From positions 1 through 38,555 of the forward strand of contig NZ_BMQA01000057.1 of NCBI RefSeq assembly GCF_014647875.1: DNA of 38,555 nucleotides. The letters run 5' to 3'. The position numbers were made by a program, and so were the translations under genes. Source of the stretch: Streptomyces brasiliensis. Its GTDB lineage: Bacteria; Actinomycetota; Actinomycetes; Streptomycetales; Streptomycetaceae. Below, in pieces: positions 32,568-38,555 of the stretch (position 1 is its first letter; the number at the start of each line of letters is the position of its first letter). Under the pieces are notes generated by a model. The model searched no databases. It was given only the letters and a program-made list of their open reading frames with translations, and was not told the origin of the DNA.

Positions 32568-33260
32568 GTGTTCTATTACGTGCTCAAGTACGTTCTTCTG
32601 GGGCCGTTGCTGCGGCTGCTGTTCCGGCCGCGCGCGGAGGGCCTCGAGCATCTTCCGGTGGAGGGCGCGGCGATCGTTGCCGGGAATCACCTGTCCTTCG
32701 CGGACCCCCTCCTCATGCCCGCGGTCCTGAAACGGCGCATCACGTTCCTGGCCAAGGCGGAGTACTTCAGGGCGCCGGGCCTCAGGGGCCGACTGACCGT
32801 GTTCGTGCTCCGCGGTGCTGGGCAGATTTCGGTGGACAGGTCGGGCAGGTCCGCGGCGCAGGCGGCGATCCGGGAAGGGCTGGGGGTACTGGCGAAGGGA
32901 GACTTGCTGGCGATCTACCCCGAGGGTACGCGTTCCCCGGACGGCCGACTGTACAAGGGCAAGGTCGGGGTGGCCGTAATGGCGCTGGATGCGCAGGTTC
33001 CGGTGATTCCATGTGCGATGGTGGGAACCTTCCAGATCTGGCCCCCGGGGCGTGTCCTGCCGAGGCGGCGGCCGATCGTGATCCGTTTCGGGGAACCGCT
33101 GGACTTCTCGCGCTTCGCGGGGATGGGGCACCAGAGGACGGTGCTGCGGGCCGTCACCGACGAGATCACGTACGCGATTTTGCGGCTGTCGGGCCAGGAG
33201 TACGTGGATCAGTACGCGGCCGACGTGAAGGCCGGACAGGCGAAGGGGCGGCGGAGGTGA
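32568..33260 (+). CDS. plsC: 1-acyl-sn-glycerol-3-phosphate acyltransferase (PlsC-like)
   Basis: A 230-residue lysophosphatidic acid acyltransferase-type enzyme, transferring an acyl chain to a glycerolipid or related acceptor at the membrane. It begins with a hydrophobic anchor (FYYVLKYVLLGPLLRLLF). The catalytic HX4D motif is NHLSFADP (His41, Asp46), followed by FLAKAEYFRAPGLRG and the acceptor motif YPEGTRSPDGRLYKGKVGV; VIPCAMVGT is the fourth block. GTG 32568 lies 5 bases after GGGGGAGG (32555-32562) and matches the usual family start; GTG 32562 is an in-frame alternative. All motifs are intact, so it is probably active. No lipid genes are adjacent, so its pathway cannot be inferred. Confidence 0.92.
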   Translation: MFYYVLKYVLLGPLLRLLFRPRAEGLEHLPVEGAAIVAGNHLSFADPLLMPAVLKRRITFLAKAEYFRAPGLRGRLTVFVLRGAGQISVDRSGRSAAQAAIREGLGVLAKGDLLAIYPEGTRSPDGRLYKGKVGVAVMALDAQVPVIPCAMVGTFQIWPPGRVLPRRRPIVIRFGEPLDFSRFAGMGHQRTVLRAVTDEITYAILRLSGQEYVDQYAADVKAGQAKGRRR

Positions 33261-33579
33261 AGTGCCACCGCACCTTGGCTGCGATCCGGTCCAAGCGGCT
33301 GTCCGCTGCAAACGAGGGACGAGGCCGCGCCTGCGCAAGGGTGCGGCCTTCAGTGCATGGGGGCTGTGTGATCCTTCGGATGGGTCAAGCTGCAAACAGC
33401 CGGGCGTCCTGGACACCCGGGTCGGAGACAGCGGTGGCGAACTGGCCAACCCCACCCACCACCGGCACGACGGCCACGCCGAGTGCCGGCGTGCACGCAC
33501 TGCCGTGCGGATACCGTGCTCGGCTTCATGGAGTAGGCCGCCGGGCGCGGTGCGGCAGTCGGAGGGGTGATCGCATTGA
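33261..33579. other. gene-poor stretch after plsC
   Basis: No supported gene or clear terminator. The bases keep the high-GC composition of the window. Confidence 0.4.
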
Positions 33580-33690
33580 GCTTCCAGCAGAATTTACCCA
33601 AAAACTATTGACTCAGAAGGTATGGGGTGCATGGTGGTTATTAGGCCATAACACCGAAAGAGTTTACAAAGTCGATGAGGACGTCTAGTC
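33580..33690 (+). other. AT-rich island with a short open frame
   Basis: About 110 bases are much richer in A and T than the rest of the window. The plus frame through it reads ELPAEFTQKLLTQKVWGAWW, then LLGHNTERVYKVDEDV and a stop at 33686-33688. Codons such as TTA and AAA, rare in Streptomyces, are used. It looks like a piece of foreign (phage or low-GC) DNA or a degraded regulatory region. Confidence 0.4.
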
Positions 33691-33699
33691 GGCGGAGTG

Positions 33700-34044
33700 G
33701 CTCGGACAGGATGTGGTTTAGGCCCCCGGCAAGCCGGCGCGATACCGAGGCGACAGTGACGACTGAAGCTTCAGGACACGCGCAGCACTACCGGGGACTG
33801 TTTTTTGCCCTGGCAGCCTTCGTACGGGCCGGGCGTCCGGTGCGAAGGCTGTGGTGCGTGACTGCCGCGAAAACCTGCCGTTCCAACTACGTGGCAGCGA
33901 GGCACTCGACGGCGCTTGGCTCGCCCAGCCCAGCCGTGGCCCACATGACCGGCGTCAGCCGGCGGAAGCGGCCCGCCGCTGCGCGGTGATGCATCCCTCT
34001 TCCAATGGCTCACCACTTCTCGGCTACGCCGTGGTTGAGCGGCC
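33700..34044. other. stretch without a supported gene
   Basis: Open frames exist on both strands but none has recognisable or convincing protein sequence. Confidence 0.35.
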
Positions 34045-34233
34045 TTGGCAACGCTCAGCTCCGTCAGACGGCCGGCTCACAAAGAGGCCGTGCGGCGCGG
34101 CATTCACTCCCTGCTGCATCTGTACCGAAACGCGCCGGGCTGGGAACCGAACTGGGGGTCGGACTCCCCGTATGCGCGCCTGAGCATGGTGACCAGGGAG
34201 CGGGCTGTCGAGGTGCTTGCTGACAGAGAGTAA
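34045..34233 (+). CDS. small hypothetical protein
   Basis: A 62-codon frame: AHKEAVRRGIHSLLHLYRNA, PGWEPNWGSDSPYARLSMVT and RERAVEVLADRE. The last two thirds look protein-like and helical; the first ten residues do not and no ribosome site is seen, so it may be the end of a broken gene. Family unknown. Confidence 0.3.
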   Translation: MATLSSVRRPAHKEAVRRGIHSLLHLYRNAPGWEPNWGSDSPYARLSMVTRERAVEVLADRE

Positions 34234-34419
34234 CGGGTGGCAGGAGGAGCCGTAGGTTGATTCCCTCGGACTTTTCCTTCAAGGCGCGTTGTCAGCCCCG
34301 TACGCCAGCATGGCCGTCGGAACGCCATGCCACGCTGGAGGTTGCCATGCCCAGGCCACATCGCTCTCTTGAGCAGACGCTCCCCGCTCACATGCTCGCG
34401 ATCATCGACGCCGCTTCCT

Positions 34420-34700
34420 GCGCCCCGGCGACAAGCTCTCCGTCTTCCGAGGCTCCGCCCAGGCCGTCGTCGGCCCTCAGGGGCGGTGTACGACGTACTG
34501 GCCGCATCAGCACGCGATTTCCTCGCCCGGTTCCGGGCCGAGGCCAACGGCTCCCTGCCGAGGACGGCGAGGACCTGGAAGACATGGGCATCGACCCCGC
34601 CCGGTACACGGCCTACGACGAGATGCGCGCCAACTACGGCGAGAGGGCCATGAACCTGGTGGAAGCTCTGGCTGGCTGCGCGCCCCAAGAGGGGGCGTGA
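34420..34700 (+). pseudogene. hypothetical protein, frameshifted
   Basis: One frame gives VYDVLAASARDFLARFRAEA up to about 34555. A second continues EDLEDMGIDPARYTAYDEMR and ANYGERAMNLVEALAGCAP to a stop at 34698-34700. The two make one plausible small soluble protein. A third frame upstream reads FRGSAQAVVG-like sequence, suggesting another shift. Family unknown. Confidence 0.35.
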
Positions 34701-34702
34701 AC

Positions 34703-34918
34703 ATGGCGTCCCACTGCGTGTACCGGGACATTGACTTGGACGCAATCGACCCGGTCGACGCTGCCCGCAGGCCCTTGCCGTCCACTGCGACCCCGGATCC
34801 TGGGCCACGGTGTTCACCGTGCACGGTGACCGCCACGGCGCACCCCACGTGGTGACCATCGGAAGGGGTTCGACCCCTCGGGCAACGCGACGCCCAGGGT
34901 CGAACCGGACTGCGTGAT
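34703..34918 (+). pseudogene. small hypothetical protein, frameshifted
   Basis: ATG near 34704 opens ASHCVYRDIDLDAIDPVDAA. After a shift near 34765-34775 another frame continues ALAVHCDPGSWATVFTVHGD and RHGAPHVVTI. The first gene of this group ends 3 bases earlier, so they were probably one operon of small genes. I recognise no family. Confidence 0.3.
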
Positions 34919-35059
34919 CCCGTGTGCCGGCGCGGTCCGACACCGCCCGGGACGTCCAGCGGGGAAAGCCGCTACGGAGCTCCCGAAGAGGCCGCAGGTG
35001 CCGGCCTGACGCCCTCCCGGGCCACGTCGGTGAAGCCGGGTACGTCAGCCGTACCGGAG

Positions 35060-35350
35060 CGGCAGCGCGCGGGACACATTGCCCGCCACCGTGGCGAGCT
35101 CCTCGACACGCCCGTCTATGACGGCCCCTACGCGCGAGCGGCTGCTCTTGTCCACAGCCTGGGCCGCTGCCGCCGGCTCGCGCGTTCCCATCTGACCGTG
35201 GCCTGCGCAGTCGCTGTCATGTACCTCGAAGCCAGCAACATCCCCGTCAGCCCGACCCGCGAACAGCTCACCGCGCTTGCCCACGAGCTGTACACCCCGC
35301 GCTGTACGGCCGTGCGGATCGCCGAGATGCTGCGCACCTGGAAACCTTGA
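35060..35350 (+). pseudogene. Doc/Fic-like toxin, N-terminus decayed
   Basis: From about 35080 the frame matches Streptomyces Doc-type toxins: ARHRGELLDTPVYDGPYARA, AALVHSLGRCRRLARSHLT, ACAVAVMYLEASNIPVSPTR and LYTPRCTAVRIAEMLRTWKP to the stop at 35348-35350. Doc is a Fic-fold kinase that phosphorylates elongation factor Tu. The first ~30 residues expected are not in this frame; another frame just upstream has VGEAGYVSRTGAA, which fits the missing part, so a frameshift near 35060 is likely. No clear antitoxin gene lies immediately upstream. Confidence 0.6.
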
Positions 35351-35589
35351 CCCAGCGGCACGGCACGCACGACCCCGAACGCCGTGCGATCCACGACCGG
35401 CGGCAGCAGGTGGGTCGGGGCCTCGACGGAACCCGCAGACGAGGCGCCTCGCTTGCCGGCAGGGGCGCAGGACGCGGGGTTCGGGCATTGCGCACGACGC
35501 GGCGGGACTCTTCATGGTGCACGCAACTCGACTGTGCACCGGCTCCCATTCGGCCAGCGGCAGACGGACGGGCGGGTAGCGTCGAAGGC

Positions 35590-36012
35590 ATGACGAGGCA
35601 TCAAGGGAAGAACTCGGCGTCCGCTCCGGCCGTCCCTGACGAAGGGGCGGCACAGCGTGCGCTGGAGACGCAGTTGTCGTGGGATGACCCGGAGCAGGAG
35701 CCGGGCAAGCCGTGCCCGTGCGGGAGCACAGCCGGTCTGCACGACGAGACGTGCGACTGTGAGGACGGCGCGGTCCTGATCCACACCATGCGCCTGCCGG
35801 GCAGCACCGAAGACGTCACGGTATGGGAGGACACCTTCGCCTGCACCCACGGCTGCAGCGAGTTCACCGAGAAGGTGACGCTGCCCGACGCGCCGTGGGG
35901 TGTGCGCGAGCGCGCAGTCGACCGTCGCGGTGTTCCATACGAGCAGATTCGCGTCTTCCCCGGTATCCAGCACATGCAAGAGGCCCTGTTGCCCGGGTCT
36001 GACGTCGCCTGA
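35590..36012 (+). CDS. cysteine-rich hypothetical protein
   Basis: A 140-residue protein from ATG 35590. It has two Cys clusters, PGKPCPCGSTAGLHDETCDC and FACTHGCSEF, which could bind a metal ion, separated by VLIHTMRLPGSTEDVTVWED. The C-terminus is acidic and plain (EQIRVFPGIQHMQEALLPG). Only a weak AAGG site precedes the start; the open frame extends upstream without family-like sequence. I do not recognise a family. Probably a small regulatory or structural zinc protein. Confidence 0.5.
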   Translation: MTRHQGKNSASAPAVPDEGAAQRALETQLSWDDPEQEPGKPCPCGSTAGLHDETCDCEDGAVLIHTMRLPGSTEDVTVWEDTFACTHGCSEFTEKVTLPDAPWGVRERAVDRRGVPYEQIRVFPGIQHMQEALLPGSDVA

Positions 36013-36201
36013 CGGGTCCCGGCACCCCTTCAATGCGGCTTCGCACGGCGAAGGGGCCGCCCGAGCGGGCTGCCCCTTCTGTCGTGATCACACTGGCGGA
36101 AATTTGGCGGTCAACACTTGCGGTCACCGCCAGGAAACCGGTCTCAGGCCACGCTGATCAGTATCGAGTCGTCGTCCACGAGGGCACTCTGGAGGCTGAC
36201 A

Positions 36202-36578
36202 ATGCTCGATTCCACCATCGCACCCCCCGCACGTGAGGAGAGCCCTCCGCGGCAGCGCCGCCGGCGCGGTGGCGGGCGGCGGACGCTGCTCGCCGGAACC
36301 GCCGTGCCGGCGATCGGCGCCGCAGGCGTGGCGGCGTACGCCCTGCGGGACGGCGAATCGGCCACGCAGGAGACCGGCACGTCCCTGCCGACCGTCGCCG
36401 TGACCCGCGGCGACCTGGCCAGCACGACCGAGGTGGACGGCACCCTCGGCTTCGCCGGGAGCTACACCGTGCTGGCGGGCGACGGGGGCCGGATCACCTG
36501 GCTGCCGCAGACCGGCACCGTGATCCGGCGCGGCGAGCAGGCGTACGGGGTCGACGGTCACCGCATCCCGGCGACATG
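36202..36578 (+). pseudogene. peptidoglycan-binding / efflux periplasmic adaptor protein, N-terminal fragment
   Basis: ATG 36202 follows GGAGG (36191-36195). The start has a polybasic segment then a membrane anchor (TLLAGTAVPAIGAAGVAAYA), and LPTVAVTRGDLASTTEVDG with TLGFAGSYTVLAGDGGRITW and GTVIRRGEQAYGVDGHRIP. This is the lipoyl/hairpin start of the adaptor proteins that head Streptomyces adaptor-ABC ATPase-permease efflux operons. After about 36578 the match stops and IS3 sequence follows. The peptidoglycan-binding and barrel domains are lost. The permease remnant at 37357 and histidine kinase at 37705 are probably from the same locus. Confidence 0.7.
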
Positions 36579-36639
36579 CCAGTGACGGCGGTCTTTCAGC
36601 TCCGTACGAATCCCAGCGCCTCGTGGCGCAACCCTGAGA

Positions 36640-36737
36640 GGAGCCGCTTCCAGCTCGTCGACGACCACCGGGACGCCTTCGAGGTGAAGCGGTACTGCGA
36701 GGTGCTGGGCCTGAACAGGTCCAGCTACCACAAGTAG
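36640..36737 (+). pseudogene. IS3-family transposase OrfB, N-terminal scrap
   Basis: SRFQLVDDHRDAFEVKRYC and EVLGLNRSSYHK is the start of an IS3-type OrfB transposase (typically FVDDHRDxFEVKRxCxVLxxxRSSYYKW). A stop TAG at 36735-36737 falls where the next Trp codon should be. The catalytic domain is absent. Confidence 0.7.
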
Positions 36738-36813
36738 CGGGCCGGCTGGCGAGGGCGGCGCGGCGCCCTGGGATCTGTCAGGGCGCCGCGCCGGTCGCCG
36801 GTGGCTGCCGTGG

Positions 36814-37206
36814 TCAGGCGGCCAACTGCCGCAGCATGTCGGCCGAGTCGTGCAGCGACGTCATCTGTACGAACCGGCCGTCGCTGACCCTGTAGATGGC
36901 GTATTCGACGATCTCGAAGGAGGCGCCGGAGGGAGGGACGCCGAGCCACTCCTTCACCGGGGTGCCGGTGTTGGTCGCGCGCACGGCGATCCGGTCCCGG
37001 TCGAACAGCAGTTCCTTGACCTCCCAGTGGAGGTCCGGAACGGCGTCGATTTCGTGGTTCAGGACCGCGACGACGTCGTCGCGGGTGCCCGGGTCGCCGT
37101 TCAGCACGACGTCGTCGGCGATGAACTCGTCCAAGCCGTCGAGCTTGTGGGCGTTGAGCGCCGCCACGTAGCGCAGGTACCACTCCTTGAGGGCCGGGTC
37201 GGTCAT
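36814..37206 (-). CDS. SnoaL-like polyketide cyclase/epoxide-hydrolase-fold protein
   Basis: A complete 130-residue protein of the NTF2/SnoaL fold. WYLRYVAALNAHKLDGLDEF and IADDVVLNGDPGTRDDVV are the opening helix and strand; LHWEVKELLFDRDRIAVRA, GVPPSGASFEIVEYAIYRVS and GRFVQMTSLHDSADML complete the cone fold with acidic residues in the pocket. AAAAGGAG precedes ATG 37206; the open frame's further extension is not family-like. SnoaL-type proteins act as ester cyclases or bind small hydrophobic ligands, often in polyketide or detoxification contexts; no such cluster is nearby. It lies inside the broken efflux locus and may have arrived separately. Confidence 0.85.
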   Translation of the reverse strand: MTDPALKEWYLRYVAALNAHKLDGLDEFIADDVVLNGDPGTRDDVVAVLNHEIDAVPDLHWEVKELLFDRDRIAVRATNTGTPVKEWLGVPPSGASFEIVEYAIYRVSDGRFVQMTSLHDSADMLRQLAA

Positions 37207-37356
37207 CGGTTTCTCCTTTTGGGTCGTCGGTCCCGCGCGGGGACCGATGGACAGCGGCGGGGACTGGCGCCCCGCTCGACTCACCACTGACGTTAGGGAC
37301 GGCGATGGTGGCGGCCCAGAGTCCTCTCGAGCCTGGGGACTGGGAGGGCCCAGGCT

Positions 37357-37605
37357 CTGCGCCACCCGCGGACAGATCCGGATGCAGTTCCTCACCGAGT
37401 CGGTGCCCCTGTCCGGCCTGGGCGGGGCCACCGGGGTGGTCGTCTGCCTCGGCTACGCCGCCGGCCGCGGCTGGCCGTTCGCGCTGCCCGGCCAGACCAT
37501 CGCGGCCGCCGCCGTGGCTACGGTCGCCATCGGCACCCTGGCGGGCATCTACCCGGCGCGCCGAGCGGCCCGTCTCACCCCACCGACGCCCTCTCCTCCA
37601 CCTGA
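37357..37605 (+). pseudogene. ABC transporter permease (FtsX/MacB-type), C-terminal fragment
   Basis: ATRGQIRMQFLTESVPLSG, then membrane segments LGGATGVVVCLGYAAG and IAAAAVATVAIGTLAGIYPA with RRAARLTP is the last part of a MacB-type permease. The natural ending should read RLTPTDALSST and a stop at 37603-37605, but the run CCCC at 37578-37581 has one base too few, so the annotated-looking frame runs on to 37711. The 5' part is missing upstream of about 37357. Matches the adaptor fragment at 36202 as another piece of one efflux operon. Confidence 0.75.
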
Positions 37606-37704
37606 CCACTCGAAACCGGCCGGGGCAGCCCGCGACACGTCAGGTGTCGTGGACGACCCCGCCGGTTCCGTGAGCTCGGTTCAGCCCGGCCGGGCGGAGG
37701 ACGG

Positions 37705-38379
37705 TCAGTGAGAGGAACCGGTCGACGGCGGCCCGTCGCCGGCCGAGGTCGGCAGCTCCACCGTGATCGTCAGACCACCGTCGTGGTTCGCGACGCCGTC
37801 GACGGCGCCGCCGTGCGCGCTGATGATCGCGGCGGCGATCGACAGGCCGAGGCCGGCGCCCTCGGTCGAGCCGGTCCGGTCGCGGTACAGCCTTCGGAAC
37901 GGCTCGAAGAGTTCGCCGACCCGGTCCAGCGGCACGTACGGCCCGGTGTTGGAGACCGTGATCCCCTGCCCCGCCAACAGGTCGACGCCCACCCGGCCGC
38001 CGGGATGGTTGTGCCGGATCGCGTTCTGCACGAGGTTGGCGACCAGCCGGGTGACCATGACCTCGTCGCCGATGACGGTGACGGGTCGGTTCGTGACATC
38101 GATGGTGATCTCGCGGGCGTCGGCGAAGACCTGGTGGTCCTCGACGACCTGCCCGACCACTACGGCGAGGTCCACCGGCGCCTGCGTGTCGAGGCCCTGT
38201 TCGCCCTGTGCCAGCGCGAGGAGTCCCTCGATGAGACGCTCGGAGCGTTCGGTTGTGCGGAGCAGCTCGGCCCTGATTTCGGCGACCCTTGTGGGCGTGG
38301 CATCGGCCAGGCCGATCTCCAGGGCCGCCCGCTGGATGGCCAGGGGCGTGCGCAGTTCGTGGGAGGCGTTGGCGGTCGC
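37705..38379 (-). pseudogene. sensor histidine kinase, 5'-truncated
   Basis: The minus frame from about 38379 starts NASHELRTPLAIQRAALEI, the phospho-acceptor H-box, and continues RSERLIEGLLALAQGEQGL, then the ATPase part: VTRLVANLVQNAIRHNHPG (N-box), LFEPFRRLYRD (F-box) and GAGLGLSIAAAIISAHGG (G2-box), ending SAGDGPPSTGSSH. The sensor, membrane and HAMP regions are missing because an IS110 fragment is joined at 38378-38382. A start at GTG 38175 would lose the H-box. In such loci the kinase and its regulator control the adjacent adaptor/ABC efflux genes. Confidence 0.8.
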
Positions 38380-38500
38380 CCGCTACCGGGACCGGCACTC
38401 GGTCGCCCGGAAGAAGTCTGATGCCGTCGATGCCGCGACCTTGGCGAACATCCTTCGGACCGACATGGCCGCTCACCGGCCGCTTCCTGCGGATTCGTGT
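38380..38500 (+). pseudogene. IS110-family transposase, internal fragment
   Basis: RYRDRHSVARKKSDAVDAAT and LANILRTDMAAHRPLPADS match the DEDD transposase of IS110/IS1111 elements, including SDxVDAxxLAxxLRTD, an Asp-rich catalytic segment. The start and everything after LPADS are missing. It cuts the histidine kinase at 38380 and lies at the right end of the window. Confidence 0.75.
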
Positions 38501-38555
38501 GTCCTGAACGTTGAGGAGGGTTCGATGTAGGAAGAGCCGTTCGATGCGGTGCTGC

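Noticed and set aside
34862..34908. tRNA-like GGTTCGACCCC and GGTCGAACC motifs
   Set aside because: No acceptor stem, D-arm or anticodon arm can be formed around them.
1..38555. CRISPR arrays, rRNA, tRNA or riboswitches
   Set aside because: No regularly spaced repeats or RNA-gene structure was seen; the only tandem repeat is the GAGATT tract inside a coding fragment.

Overview
The window comes from a high-GC actinomycete, most likely a Streptomyces. The evidence is roughly 70% GC composition, strong third-position GC bias, GTG starts, Tat-exported glycoside hydrolases, F420-type enzymes, a DnaE2 remnant, and actinobacterial families such as EACC1, DUF58 and Phd/RelE. All identifications are by eye from sequence motifs; no database search was run.

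The stretch is typical of unstable Streptomyces chromosome arm or island DNA. Intact genes sit among truncated genes and debris from at least ten kinds of mobile element: two IS5-type remnants, IS256, Tn3, IS200/IS605, IS3, IS110, an integrase-core fragment, a serine recombinase tail, a Tn554-like recombinase module and a TnsA-like gene. Many long open frames are chimeras that cross a junction between two unrelated fragments.

Layout. 1-2.5 kb: IS5 fragment, dnaE2 3' fragment, and a TnpB-like integrase tail followed by an intact TnpC-like gene. 2.5-5.3 kb: broken TmrB-like ATPase, then a DUF58 operon with an internal deletion, then a DNA ligase scrap. 5.6-8.2 kb: intact alpha/beta hydrolase and LysE exporter divergent from a LysR regulator. 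8.2-16.6 kb: two Tat-secreted plant-glycan enzymes, a GH51 arabinofuranosidase and a GH78 rhamnosidase, separated by pseudogenes including a degenerate TnsA-like gene. 16.9-18.1 kb: truncated IS256 transposase, metallo-beta-lactamase fold fragment, and a MutL/Hsp90-type ATPase fragment with a hexanucleotide expansion. 18.1-24.2 kb: a LysR regulator and a redox cluster of two SDR oxidoreductases, two intact NADP:F420-reductase-like genes plus complementary halves of further ones, and the 5' end of a luciferase-like F420 oxidoreductase. 24.2-26.5 kb: VOC pseudogene, IS200 fragment, PIN-like gene, Phd/RelE toxin-antitoxin pair. 26.5-29.5 kb: DUF6292-like gene with an internal stop, then the EACC1/caspase pair. 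30-32 kb: broken serine/threonine kinase fused to a periplasmic-binding domain. 32.5-33.3 kb: PlsC acyltransferase. 33.3-36 kb: decayed small genes and a Doc-like toxin. 36.2-38.5 kb: an efflux adaptor/ABC permease/histidine kinase locus broken up by IS fragments, with an intact SnoaL-like gene inside it.

The most interesting intact system is the translationally coupled pair at 27.0-29.5 kb: an EACC1 protein and a protein joining a caspase-like protease, a canonical EF-hand loop and a PP2C-like domain. It looks like a conflict (anti-phage or cell-suicide) module. The F420/NADP redox cluster and the stranded GH51 promoter are the next most worthwhile observations.
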